Shown: positions 17,721 through 28,165 of the stretch, one piece after another | How the letters are laid out: each line of letters starts with the position of its first letter | Numbering within the stretch: position 1 is the first letter of the stretch | Source of the DNA: Clostridiales bacterium | GTDB taxonomy: Bacteria > Actinomycetota > Coriobacteriia > Anaerosomatales > SLCP01 | DNA: 46,327 nt | Assembly (NCBI GenBank): GCA_018333995.1 | Contig: JAGXSG010000001.1 | Span: forward strand, 1-46,327 | Direction of reading: 5' to 3' | The notes under the pieces: model-generated | Seen by the model: the letters and a program-made list of their open reading frames with translations, nothing else | Database searches by the model: none | Told to the model about the DNA's origin: nothing | Position numbers and translations under genes: made by a program

Positions 17721-18095
17721 TCACGCCTTTCCGCGCACCACAGCCCCCACTATGAAATCAACACCCGTGTCGAAACGTGATCTGACAGCCTCTTCGAGGG
17801 CGGCTACGTCGCCGTCCGCCTGCGCAAAAATCCGAAGCGTCTCGCGCTCGATCTCGCTTCGAACTTCCACCTCCCGCTCTGCGGAAAGCCGCGAGCCCTC
17901 CTCTTGGGCCTCCTGAAGGACCGCAACCGCGCTACGGCGCGCCTCGGCGACGATCTCCTCGGCGTGTTTCTTGGCGGCAAGCACCCGTCCCGAAATCTCC
18001 ATCTCTTTTTCGCGGATCAGATGGAGCGGCGAGTTGGCGTCACTGGCAACTGTCTCCGTGTGGAACTGGATCTCCTCTAACACCTTCTCGTCCAC
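17721..18095 (-). CDS. atpH: V/A-type ATP synthase subunit H/G (peripheral-stalk coiled coil), first gene of the ATPase operon
   Basis: About 124 residues, almost entirely charged coiled coil with a central LAAKKHAEEIVAEARRSAVA stretch of the V-ATPase G/H family, partner of subunit E in the peripheral stalk. GTG 18095 is 5 nt behind GGGAGG and is preferred; GTG 18101 overlaps the Shine-Dalgarno sequence. It opens the H-I-K-E-C-F-A-B-D operon. No convincing promoter could be picked in the 160 bases between it and alr. Confidence 0.82.
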   Translation of the reverse strand: MDEKVLEEIQFHTETVASDANSPLHLIREKEMEISGRVLAAKKHAEEIVAEARRSAVAVLQEAQEEGSRLSAEREVEVRSEIERETLRIFAQADGDVAALEEAVRSRFDTGVDFIVGAVVRGKA

Positions 18096-18256
18096 GTCCA
18101 CCTCCCGCGCTCACGCGGTGACCCGGCGCGCGCGTCGCCGGACCAACGCGGCACGTTTCTTATGTTGTATTTCTCCAAACGCGCCGCAAACTCCTGCCAA
18201 GAGCGGATAGACGGCGCCAAAGGGCCCGGCACGTATAGGAGGCGACCGAGAAAGCG

Positions 18257-19378
18257 CTACGTGGTGTATACGCGCGGCATGCGCATCCCCAACGCGCACG
18301 CCAGCTCGTAGTTGATGGTGCCGGCGAGGCCGGCGAGTTCGTCAAGGGTGATCGACGCGGCCCCCTGCGTACCGATGATGACCGCCTCGTCGCCTTCGCG
18401 CACATCCACCCCGCGCGCAATCTCCACCATGAGCTGATCCATGCAGATCCGGCCTATCTGGGGGCAACGCTCGCCTTTAACAAGTACGCTCATCGAGTTC
18501 GAGAGCACGCGGTGAACTCCGTCGGCATAGCCGAGGGGCAACGTCGCCACGGTAGTCGGAGCCGCCGCGCGCCACGTGAGGCCGTAGCTCACGCCCTCTC
18601 CCATCCCAATCCTTTTGACGAGGGTCACCCTCGCGCGCACCGACATCGCGGGCGTGAGATCAACAAGTTCGCGCGTCGCCGACGATGGGTGGAGGCCGTA
18701 GATCGATATCCCGCAGCGCACCATGTCGAAGTGGGAATCCGGACGCAGGATCGTGGCCGAGCTGTTCGCCGCGTGCACGATGCCAGGGTCGATACCCTCC
18801 TTGCGCATGCGGTCGAGCACCGCCGAGAACCGCGTCAGCTGGTTCTCGAAATCCCAGTCACCGGGAACATCGGCGGTGGCGAAGTGCGTGAAGACGCCCT
18901 CGAGTGTGAGAGCAGAAAACTCAGTGAGCGCCGCGGCAAACGCCGGCGCGTCACCGGCGGCAACACCGATCCGGTTCATCCCGGTGTCAATCTTGAGGTG
19001 GTAGCGTGCCCTAACGCCTCGCGACGCGGCCGCACGTCCGAGCGCGTCGGCGAATCCGCGTGTCGTCACGGTGGGCACGATATCGCTCTCAAGCAACAGG
19101 TCAACGCTACTTGCAGGCGGCTCTGAAAGAAGTTGCACGGGAGCGGTAACTCCTGCTTCACGCAGCTCGAGAGCTTCCTCCACGGTCGCCACTCCGAGAC
19201 GGTCAGCCCCCGCCGCCAGCGCGGCTCGAGCCACGGGAAGCGCACCGTGTCCGTATCCATCAGCCTTCACGACCGCCATGAACAGCGTGCCCGGGCGCGT
19301 GAGCCCCTTAAGCGCGCGCACATTCTTCGCGATCGCAGTAAGATCGATGTCTACATGAGCCCAGCGCTCATACCCCAC
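18257..19378 (-). CDS. alr: Alanine racemase
   Basis: A 373-residue PLP enzyme that converts L- to D-alanine for peptidoglycan. K38 in AVVKADGYGHGA is the PLP lysine and Y265 in EGVSYGLTW the second catalytic base. HLKIDTGMNRIG and the C-terminal beta domain (PQIGRICMDQ) are present, and the length matches the family. GTG 19378 follows the upstream stop by 6 nt, with GGAG inside the upstream reading frame. In Actinomycetota alr often follows nnr, as it nearly does here, with a CBS protein between. Confidence 0.96.
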   Translation of the reverse strand: MGYERWAHVDIDLTAIAKNVRALKGLTRPGTLFMAVVKADGYGHGALPVARAALAAGADRLGVATVEEALELREAGVTAPVQLLSEPPASSVDLLLESDIVPTVTTRGFADALGRAAASRGVRARYHLKIDTGMNRIGVAAGDAPAFAAALTEFSALTLEGVFTHFATADVPGDWDFENQLTRFSAVLDRMRKEGIDPGIVHAANSSATILRPDSHFDMVRCGISIYGLHPSSATRELVDLTPAMSVRARVTLVKRIGMGEGVSYGLTWRAAAPTTVATLPLGYADGVHRVLSNSMSVLVKGERCPQIGRICMDQLMVEIARGVDVREGDEAVIIGTQGAASITLDELAGLAGTINYELACALGMRMPRVYTT

Positions 19379-19384
19379 TGAAGG

Positions 19385-19852
19385 TCACTCCGCCTCGGCC
19401 ACGAGCGAGCGAACGATGTCGGACTTGCTCACAACCCCGACCAGGCGGCCGCCATCGAGTACCGGCAGGCGGCTCACGTCGCGATCGACGAGGAGCGTGG
19501 CGGCGTCCTCGACTGTGGCGTCAGCCTGGACGGTGAGCGGATCGGGCGTCATCACGTCCCGCACGTTCGCGGCGACGGCCTTCTTGAGCTCGGATTCGAA
19601 TCGCGCCTTAGCTCCCGGGTACAGGATGTAGCCGTCGAGAAGGTGGAGGTACGTTGGGAACTCCAGCTTCACGTCTTGCATGATGAGATCGCCCTCGGTC
19701 ACGATGCCGATGATAACGTCGCCTTCCATGACCGGCAGCGCCCCGATGGCGTGCTCGACCATAAGGCGCGCCGCGTCAGTGACCGTCATCTCCGGCGTCA
19801 CCGTGACCGGCTCGGCCGTCATGATCTCCCGTACCGTCTTCTCAGTCATCAT
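19385..19852 (-). CDS. CBS-domain pair protein
   Basis: About 155 residues forming two CBS motifs in tandem: VREIMTAEPVTVTPEMTV ... GIVTEGDLI (about 7-65) and VRDVMTPDPLTVQADATV ... GVVSKSDIVRS (about 95-152). Such stand-alone Bateman modules bind adenine nucleotides and sense energy state. ATG 19852 or 19849 follows AGGAGG; a GTG at 19855 is too close to it. The target is unknown. It sits between nnr and alr, apparently co-transcribed with alr. Confidence 0.88.
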   Translation of the reverse strand: MMTEKTVREIMTAEPVTVTPEMTVTDAARLMVEHAIGALPVMEGDVIIGIVTEGDLIMQDVKLEFPTYLHLLDGYILYPGAKARFESELKKAVAANVRDVMTPDPLTVQADATVEDAATLLVDRDVSRLPVLDGGRLVGVVSKSDIVRSLVAEAE

Positions 19853-19932
19853 CACTCCCTCCTAAACCAGGTTCTCGACCGGCCCGACACCGCACCTTGG
19901 TTCCAATCGCTCACGTGCGGCCCCGTCAAACA

Positions 19933-21468
19933 TCACGCTTCTTCGTCAAGCTCGCGGATTGCTCTAGGAAGGTACGCCGGGATATCCTCGGCGACCACCG
20001 AAAGAGCGGTCAACTCCGCTGCGGCGAGATCACCCGCTCGCGCGTGGAGATACGCTGCGAGTGCCCCCGCTTCGAGTGGCTCAAGCCCCTGCGCAAGCAG
20101 TGATCCGGCAATCCCCGCGAGAACGTCGCCGGTACCGGCTGTCGCGAGTGCGGGACCTCCCGCAACCGTGATGACCTGACGTCCACAACCGCTCACCACA
20201 GTGCGGGCCCCTTTGAGCACGCACGTGAGCCGGGGTCCGCTCAGTACGCCTCCGTACATCAGTCTATCCGATTGCACGGTCTGGGGGGTCACCCCAAGCA
20301 GTCGCGCGAGCTCGCCGGGGTGCGGAGTGATAATGGTGGGCGCCTCGCGCACCGTTATCGCTCCCACCGTGTCGATGAGAGCGTTCAACCCGTCCGCGTC
20401 GATCACGAGCGGCACGTCGAGCGATTCCGTAAGCGCCCTGACGACGTGGACCGCGCCGTGAGCGACGGTCATGCCCGGGCCAAGCACCACAGCGTCAAAC
20501 TCTCGAGCAACATCGAGAACGGCGTCGATCACCTTCGATGCGAGCGTGCGCGTCCGGCTCTCCGGAAGCCCCATCACCACGGCCGACGTGAGCATGGCTT
20601 GGAGGACGGGAACGATTGATTCTGGAGCGGCCACAGCCACATACCCGGCACCCATCCGCTGCGCGCCCATCGCCGTGAGAGCCGCCGCTCCGGGAAACGC
20701 GCCCGATCCGGCCACGATGAGCACCCGGCCGCGTGAGTTCTTGTGAGAATCGAAGGCTGGCCTTGGCAGCAACGCGCGGTAGTCGATCGGGTCCCAGAGC
20801 TCGAGGTCACCCGGTTGGCCGAGGTACTCCTGCGGGATTCCGATGTCAGCGACGACCACCTCTCCGGCGTACTCAGCACCGGGATAGACGAGCGTGCCGG
20901 TCTTAGGAGCCGAGAAGGCCACCGTCACATCAGCCCTGACGGCGCAACCAAGAACCGTTCCGGTTGATGCGTCCACCCCGGACGGCACGTCCGCGGCCAC
21001 GACCACGGCGCCTGAAGCGCCGATCGCGTCAATCCATGCGACAAACGGTGGGCGGACCGGTCCCAGGAAACCGGTACCGAAGAGCGCGTCTATGACAAGT
21101 GCATGCCCGCGGAGCGCATCGGGCGCGGGCGACCCCTCCAAGATGACGACGCGAGTCACAACTCCCGCACCGGCAGCGGCGCGTGCGGCCTCGCCAGCAG
21201 GCCCCCTTATTGCCGCCGGATCGACTGGGGTGAACACGGTGACGTCACGCCCCGCCGAGGCAAGACGTCTTGCGGCGACCCAACCGTCTCCGCCGTTGTT
21301 ACCCTTCCCAGCAACGACCGCAATCGGCCCATCGGGTGCCCGTCGAGCGACCTCACGAGCGAGCGCCGTGCCCGCCCGATCCATGAGGATCGCGACCTCA
21401 ATTCCCAGCTCAGCCGCCGCACGTTCCTCGGCGACGCGCGCGGTCCCGGCGTTGAGTGCGTACAACAC
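19933..21468 (-). CDS. nnr: Bifunctional NAD(P)HX epimerase / ADP-dependent dehydratase
   Basis: A 511-residue fusion that repairs hydrated NAD(P)H. The N-terminal YjeF_N epimerase part (about 1-215) has VVAGKGNNGGDGWVAAR and GFLGPVRPPF. The C-terminal ribokinase-like dehydratase part (about 230-505) has HKNSRGRVLIVAGSG, ITPHPGELARLLG and AGTGDVLAGIAGSLLAQG. Start is GTG 21468 behind GGGAG. The position between acpS and alr is the usual actinobacterial context. Confidence 0.95.
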   Translation of the reverse strand: MLYALNAGTARVAEERAAAELGIEVAILMDRAGTALAREVARRAPDGPIAVVAGKGNNGGDGWVAARRLASAGRDVTVFTPVDPAAIRGPAGEAARAAAGAGVVTRVVILEGSPAPDALRGHALVIDALFGTGFLGPVRPPFVAWIDAIGASGAVVVAADVPSGVDASTGTVLGCAVRADVTVAFSAPKTGTLVYPGAEYAGEVVVADIGIPQEYLGQPGDLELWDPIDYRALLPRPAFDSHKNSRGRVLIVAGSGAFPGAAALTAMGAQRMGAGYVAVAAPESIVPVLQAMLTSAVVMGLPESRTRTLASKVIDAVLDVAREFDAVVLGPGMTVAHGAVHVVRALTESLDVPLVIDADGLNALIDTVGAITVREAPTIITPHPGELARLLGVTPQTVQSDRLMYGGVLSGPRLTCVLKGARTVVSGCGRQVITVAGGPALATAGTGDVLAGIAGSLLAQGLEPLEAGALAAYLHARAGDLAAAELTALSVVAEDIPAYLPRAIRELDEEA

Positions 21469-21496
21469 GCCTCGCTCCCGTCATCTTGGTGCGGTC

Positions 21497-21994
21497 TCAC
21501 GGTGTGAAACGAGTATCCCCCTCCGCAGACTCGTCGAGCAGCGCTCGCGCCTCTTTAAATGAAGCAGCGAGGCGCATTTTGGGATCCACGGGCTTGTCGG
21601 CAGGGCGAGGTCTGCCCTCCACGGTGATCGCGACGGCCGAGGCTACCGCGGTCGAGTGCGTGAACGACAGTGAAAGGTGCATCTCGACGATCCCGCGTTC
21701 CTGTGCGACCTCAGCAGCGCGCCCCGAAAGCCTCGGCGCCGGCCTGCCGCGCTCATCGCGAACGACCTCGACGTCGGTGAAGCGCATCCCGGAAAAGCCG
21801 GTGCCGAGCGCCTTTAAGACCGCCTCCTTGGCGGCGAACCTCATCGCGTAGTGGATCTCGGGCCTGCGGCGCGAATCGCAGTACGCGCGCTCCTCGGCCG
21901 AGAAGATGCGCTCGCGCATTCGCGGCGTACGCTCAAGCGCCGAGCGCATGCGCTCGATCTCGACGATGTCGACCCCGAGTCCGGTGACCGCCAT
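21497..21994 (-). CDS. acpS: Holo-[acyl-carrier-protein] synthase with C-terminal extension
   Basis: The first about 128 residues are a normal AcpS, which transfers 4'-phosphopantetheine from CoA to acyl carrier protein. D9 in GLGVDIVEI and E57 in FAAKEAVLKALG are the metal and catalytic residues, and SLSFTHS is present. About 37 further residues (DPKMRLAASFKEARALLDES and after) are not part of the standard family and look like a short helix. ATG 21994 is 3 nt after glmS, with GGAG spanning the glmS stop. Confidence 0.93.
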   Translation of the reverse strand: MAVTGLGVDIVEIERMRSALERTPRMRERIFSAEERAYCDSRRRPEIHYAMRFAAKEAVLKALGTGFSGMRFTDVEVVRDERGRPAPRLSGRAAEVAQERGIVEMHLSLSFTHSTAVASAVAITVEGRPRPADKPVDPKMRLAASFKEARALLDESAEGDTRFTP

Positions 21995-21997
21995 GCG

Positions 21998-23824
<1,827 letters not shown>

Positions 23825-23957
23825 GGGTCAGATGACCTTTCTCATCCGCCGCGCGCGACGAGCGCACGACTGCTAGGTGTACGGTAGAGACCGCGGCTCG
23901 GATGTCTGCCGGGTCGTGGGCGCCACGGCCCCATGAACTCATGTCGATACCGGACCG

Positions 23958-24110
23958 CCACCGTGTTGTCCCCGCGATCGCCCGCGGGATTTGCCGGTGA
24001 CGTCACGACTCCGGTCGAGCCGGAGAGCCATCCGCCGAATACTTCGATAGACTCTCACCTCGTCGGCTGACCACCGCTCTCGCGGTGCTTGTACCGTCAG
24101 CCCTGGCGCT
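23958..24110 (-). ncRNA. glmS ribozyme-riboswitch
   Basis: The minus strand between glmM and glmS matches the glmS ribozyme. The cleavage-site motif A|GCGCC has A at 24110 and G at 24109. A P1 stem GGCTGAC/GTCAGCC is capped by CACCGC-GAGA-GCGGTG. The conserved core reads GACGAGGTGAGAGTCTATCG and then TTCGGCGGATGGCTC. A CTCCGG/CCGGAG hairpin and a final CACCG/CGGTG domain enclosing CCCGCG/CGCGGG follow. The order and length (about 150 nt) fit the family. Glucosamine-6-phosphate acts as cofactor for self-cleavage, which destabilises the mRNA. The 3' boundary is approximate. Confidence 0.93.
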
Positions 24111-24179
24111 TTCTCACGCTCACTTCGTTCCCGGCCCACCTCCATTCCGCAAACACGACCCGCCGAGTGTTCCGGCGAG

Positions 24180-24188
24180 ATTATATCA
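24180..24188 (-). promoter_or_regulatory. Extended -10 promoter of glmS
   Basis: TGATATAAT on the minus strand is a perfect extended -10 (TGn plus TATAAT), 11 nt downstream of the glmM stop. The -35 position (CTCGGC, 24203-24208) is poor, as expected for extended -10 promoters. Transcription would begin near 24173, about 64 nt before the ribozyme cleavage site, giving glmS its own promoter and a cleavable leader. Confidence 0.7.
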
Positions 24189-24199
24189 GCCCCACTCCC

Positions 24200-25534
24200 T
24201 CAGCCGAGCTCCGCGCGAACCACATCCACGAGCTCATCGACGATCTTGGAGGCGATCTTAGCGTCAGCGGCCTCGGCCATGACGCGCACGAGCGGCTCTG
24301 TCCCGCTCGCTCGAACGAGCACACGGCCCTCCTCGCCGAGCCGGTCCTCGGCGGCGTGTATCGCCGCGCTGATAGCGGCGCTTGCGCCGAGACGGCCCTT
24401 ATCGGCCACCGGAACGTTGATCAACACCTGCGGGTACCGGGTCATCACCTTCGTAAGTTCCGAGAGACGTCTGCCGGTCTGACGGATGACCTCGGCGAGC
24501 TTGAGCGCCGTAACAAGACCGTCACCCGTGGTCGAGTGCTCCATGAAGATGACGTGCCCCGACTGCTCTCCGCCAAGAAGCGCCCCGGACGCCCGCATTT
24601 GCTCGAGCACGTAACGATCACCAACCTTGGTCTTGACGAGCGTTATCCCACGTTCACGCATAGCGACCTCGAAGCCGAGATTACACATGACGGTGCTCAC
24701 CACTGTGTTGCCAGCGAGCGCCCCACGCTCCTTCAGATACGCGGCGCACACCGCCATGATCGCATCACCATCTACCTCGGCCCCGGTCTCGTCAACCGCG
24801 ATGACTCGATCGGCATCACCATCGTGCGCGATGCCAAAGTCGACCGTGTGCGAGCGCACAAGCTCCGTGAGGGGCGCCAGATCGGTCGATCCGCACGAGT
24901 CGTTGATGTCCATCCCATCCCACGCACAGTTGAGCGCGACAACGGTCGCCCCGAGCTCGCGCAAGGTCCGCGGGGTCGCGACCGAAGCCGCTCCGTGACC
25001 GCAGTCGACCGCTATCGTCATTCCGGTGAGATCGCCATCGATGCACGAGATCGCATGCGCGACGTAGAGGTCAACGGCGTCGGCGAGCTCACGCACCCGG
25101 CCCACCCCCGCGCCAACGGGCCTCTCCCAGTCGCGCTCCGAGATCATGAACTTCTCGATCTGGTCTTCGAGCTCATCGGGGAGCTTGAACCCTTCCCGGC
25201 TGAACAGCTTGATGCCGTTGTAGGTCGCGGGATTGTGCGACGCCGAGATCACCACCCCGCCATCGGCTCCGAGCGTGCGCGTAAGGTGTGCGACCGCGGG
25301 TGTTGGCACGATGCCAGCGATGAGCGCATCGGCACCGCCAGAACAGATGCCCGCTACGAGCGCCGCTTCGAGCATCTCGCCAGAACGCCGCGTATCTCGT
25401 CCCACCACAATGCGGCCAGCCCCCTTGTCACCAAGGAAGTGACCCGCCGCTTCCCCAAGCCTGAAAGCGATCTCCGGAGTGAGGTCCGCGTTAGCGATTC
25501 CGCGCACACCATCGGTGCCAAACAGACGCGCCAT
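24200..25534 (-). CDS. glmM: Phosphoglucosamine mutase
   Basis: A 444-residue enzyme interconverting glucosamine-6-phosphate and glucosamine-1-phosphate. S99 in VVISASHNPATYNG is the phosphoserine. DGDADR is the metal loop and the C-terminal RASGTEPLVRVMAE binds phosphate. ATG 25534 opens MARLFGTDGVRG, the standard N-terminus, behind GGGAGG. With glmS downstream it supplies UDP-GlcNAc synthesis; the ribozyme between them lets glmS, but not glmM, respond to product level. Confidence 0.98.
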   Translation of the reverse strand: MARLFGTDGVRGIANADLTPEIAFRLGEAAGHFLGDKGAGRIVVGRDTRRSGEMLEAALVAGICSGGADALIAGIVPTPAVAHLTRTLGADGGVVISASHNPATYNGIKLFSREGFKLPDELEDQIEKFMISERDWERPVGAGVGRVRELADAVDLYVAHAISCIDGDLTGMTIAVDCGHGAASVATPRTLRELGATVVALNCAWDGMDINDSCGSTDLAPLTELVRSHTVDFGIAHDGDADRVIAVDETGAEVDGDAIMAVCAAYLKERGALAGNTVVSTVMCNLGFEVAMRERGITLVKTKVGDRYVLEQMRASGALLGGEQSGHVIFMEHSTTGDGLVTALKLAEVIRQTGRRLSELTKVMTRYPQVLINVPVADKGRLGASAAISAAIHAAEDRLGEEGRVLVRASGTEPLVRVMAEAADAKIASKIVDELVDVVRAELG

Positions 25535-25611
25535 GGTGAATTCCTCCCGTTCTACGCGCGGAACCCGCCACGATGGACGGGTCCCGGCAGTCGAATCTCG
25601 TGATAGAAAGC

Positions 25612-26010
<399 letters not shown>

Positions 26011-26013
26011 GCT

Positions 26014-26448
26014 CTAACCCTCCAGAGTGATCTCACGAGGCTGCTGAGCCTCGTGGGGATGATCGGGGCCACCGTACACCTTCAGCTTCTTGAGCATGGC
26101 GCGACCGAGCGTGTTCTTGGGCAGCATACCCTTGACAGCGAGCTGGACGACGCGCTCGGGGTGCCGCTCGAGCATCCTCGAAATCGGAACCTCCTTGAGG
26201 CCACCGGGGAAACCGCTGTAGCGGAACTTGGACTTCTCAGCGAGCTTGTTGCCTGTCAAGCGAATCTTCGAGGCGTTCACCACGACCACAAAGTCACCTG
26301 TGTCCACGTGCGGAGTGTACCGTGGCTTGTTCTTGCCTTTGAGAATCTGGGCCACCTGGCTTGCAAGCCTCCCCAGGACGATATCGGTGGCGTCGACAAC
26401 GAGCCACTCGCGCTCGACCTCGCCGGGTTTGGCATGATAGGTCTTCAA
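26014..26448 (-). CDS. rplM: 50S ribosomal protein L13
   Basis: 144 residues with [19 protein letters not shown], the GDFVVVVNA strand and [18 protein letters not shown], all family hallmarks. The start is TTG 26448, 4 nt behind GGAGG, an unusual initiation codon for a ribosomal protein. A promoter (26520-26548) and a foldable leader precede it, so rplM-rpsI has its own transcription start downstream of truA. Confidence 0.97.
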   Translation of the reverse strand: MKTYHAKPGEVEREWLVVDATDIVLGRLASQVAQILKGKNKPRYTPHVDTGDFVVVVNASKIRLTGNKLAEKSKFRYSGFPGGLKEVPISRMLERHPERVVQLAVKGMLPKNTLGRAMLKKLKVYGGPDHPHEAQQPREITLEG

Positions 26449-26513
26449 TGGTCCTCCAAACGGATACGATCATGTGTGTTCGCGTCACGGTTTCACGGGG
26501 CCTTGAAACGAAC
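26449..26513 (-). promoter_or_regulatory. Foldable rplM leader, candidate L13 autoregulatory RNA
   Basis: From the predicted start site near 26513 the minus-strand RNA begins GUUC-GUUUCA, then an 8-nt loop, UGAAAC, an 8-nt bulge and GAAC. This is a nested stem at 26478-26513 directly at the transcript 5' end. rplM leaders regulated by L13 are known in other bacteria; similarity to those families was not tested, so the function is inference. Confidence 0.4.
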
Positions 26514-26519
26514 CCTTAC

Positions 26520-26548
26520 ACTTTAGCCACCGCCATCCGGCGTGTCAA
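26520..26548 (-). promoter_or_regulatory. Promoter of rplM-rpsI
   Basis: A perfect -35 TTGACA (26548-26543) is followed by a 17-bp spacer and TAAAGT (26525-26520, 4 of 6). It overlaps the last codons and stop of truA. Start of transcription is expected near 26513. Confidence 0.65.
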
Positions 26549-27368
26549 TTTCACACGCACCCGGGCGTATCCATGGGTCCTCGGCGTACTCCACGCGCCA
26601 GAGCACAAGTCCGTGCGGCGGAGCGGTGGGTCCGGCCGCCGACCGGTCCCGTGACTCGAGCGCGTCGGCGATCCACCCCGCCGGATGTCTCCCGCTCCCC
26701 ACCTCGACGAGGGAACCGACTATTACGCGTACCATCGAATGCAGGAAGGCATTGCCTACAACACGCACCACGATAGCACGCTCGCCGAGCTGAACGTCAG
26801 GGTAGACTTCAAGCTTCTCTATCCGGCGTCTCGTGACACGCCCCTTGGCGCTCTCGGCCACACAGAACGAACGGAAATCATGCTCGCCTATAAGGAGCGC
26901 GCCCGCGTCACGCATCGCGCCAACGTCGAGTGCGCGCTTCACCCACCACGCTGTGGATCTCAAGAAGAGCGGCGGCACCGGTCCGGGCACGAGGGTATAG
27001 CGGTACTCTCGGCGTATCGCTGAGTGCCGTGCCGAGAATCCAGCTACCGCGCGCGTGACACCGGTGACGGCCACGCCCTCTCCCACAAGCGCATTAAGAG
27101 AGCGCACAAGCACGTGGGGGTCCGGATTCTCACCGTATAGCGGGGCCGAGACGACCTGGCCGAGCGCGTGGACCCCCGCGTCGGTGCGCCCGGCGCCCGT
27201 CGTCTCCACAGCACGCCCAAACACGGTGGTGAGCGCAGACTCGACTCGTCCCTGAACCGTGTCGAGCCCAGGTTGCCGAGCGAATCCCGCGAAGCGCGCG
27301 CCATCGTAGGCGAGCGTGAGCACGAGGGTGCTCGTGGCATCGATAGATTCCTGTGTCCCCGGCACCAT
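26523..27368 (-). CDS. truA: tRNA pseudouridine synthase A
   Basis: The enzyme makes pseudouridine at positions 38-40 of tRNA anticodon arms. LAYDGARFAGFARQPG and the catalytic Asp in GAGRTDAGVHALGQ are clear, and FLHSMVRVIVG is present towards the C-terminus. The open frame reaches upstream inside ecfT, but ATG 27368 overlaps the ecfT stop by one base (TAATG) and gives 281 residues, near the family length. The ecfA-ecfA-ecfT-truA-rplM order is common in Gram-positive anaerobes. Confidence 0.95.
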   Translation of the reverse strand: MVPGTQESIDATSTLVLTLAYDGARFAGFARQPGLDTVQGRVESALTTVFGRAVETTGAGRTDAGVHALGQVVSAPLYGENPDPHVLVRSLNALVGEGVAVTGVTRAVAGFSARHSAIRREYRYTLVPGPVPPLFLRSTAWWVKRALDVGAMRDAGALLIGEHDFRSFCVAESAKGRVTRRRIEKLEVYPDVQLGERAIVVRVVGNAFLHSMVRVIVGSLVEVGSGRHPAGWIADALESRDRSAAGPTAPPHGLVLWRVEYAEDPWIRPGACEIDTPDGGG

Positions 27369-28165
27369 TAGAGCGTCACTCCAAGCATCACCATGAGCGC
27401 GACGCTTGCGGCGAGCACCGTCCAGTCGCTGGCGCCCATCCGCCTCTCCGTAAGCCGCGTGCGCCCGGTGCCCCCACGATAGCACCGGGACTCCATCGCC
27501 GTCGCCAACTCGTCGGCCCGGCGGAACAGGCCGACGAAGAGCGGAACGAGTACAGGCACGTACGCCTTCGCTCGCGATATCGGTCCTCCCCGATCGAACC
27601 GCGCACCGCGGGCCATCTGCGCGACCACGACCTTCTCGGCCTCCTCTGCTGTCGTCGGGATGAACCTTAGCGCGACCGTCAGCATCATCGCGATGTCTCC
27701 GGCGGGCAACCCGACACGCTCGAGCGGTCGCATCAACCGTTCAAGCCCCTCAGTGAGGCGCACCGGCGAGGTGGTGAGCGCGACGAGCGACGTGCCCACC
27801 ACAAGCAACACGATGCGCGTCGCAAAAAACATCCCGGTGAGCAAGCCGTCAGCGTCAACAGAAAGCGGGCCAACGCGCACGAGAGCCACCGTCGCGGAGT
27901 CCCAGCGCAACGCATGGGCGAGCAGGGTGAAGAAAAGAATGAAGGAGACGACGCGAACACCGCGCAAGACGAGCCTCGGCGGTACACCTGAGAGTACGAC
28001 GGCTGCGACCGTGATGACCGCCGAGACGCCGAGACCGGCGAACCCTTCGACCGCGAACAGCATTGCGGTAAACGCGGCAGCGACCCCCATCTTGGCGCGC
28101 GCCTCGAGCCGGTGGATCCCAGAGTTGCCGGGCACGTACTGACCGAACGGTACAGGGGGCTTCAT
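27368..28165 (-). CDS. ecfT: ECF transporter transmembrane component EcfT
   Basis: 265 residues from ATG 28165, which overlaps the upstream ATPase stop as ATGA; a longer frame upstream lies inside that gene. Several hydrophobic helices and the two ATPase-coupling motifs (ARGARFDRGG and AMESRCYRGG) mark the EcfT family. It joins the two EcfA ATPases in the shared energising module for vitamin and metal uptake. No substrate-binding S component lies in the window, as expected for group II ECF systems where S genes are scattered. Confidence 0.93.
   Translation of the reverse strand: MKPPVPFGQYVPGNSGIHRLEARAKMGVAAAFTAMLFAVEGFAGLGVSAVITVAAVVLSGVPPRLVLRGVRVVSFILFFTLLAHALRWDSATVALVRVGPLSVDADGLLTGMFFATRIVLLVVGTSLVALTTSPVRLTEGLERLMRPLERVGLPAGDIAMMLTVALRFIPTTAEEAEKVVVAQMARGARFDRGGPISRAKAYVPVLVPLFVGLFRRADELATAMESRCYRGGTGRTRLTERRMGASDWTVLAASVALMVMLGVTL

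Noticed and set aside
18111-18299. 62-codon minus-strand frame between alr and the ATPase operon
   Set aside because: Its only start lies inside alr, it has no ribosome binding site, and the short hydrophobic patch is not enough to call a membrane protein.
24089-25603. 504-codon plus-strand open frame
   Set aside because: It lies antisense to glmM, is Arg/His/Asp-rich in the way GC-rich shadow frames are, has no ribosome binding site and resembles no family.
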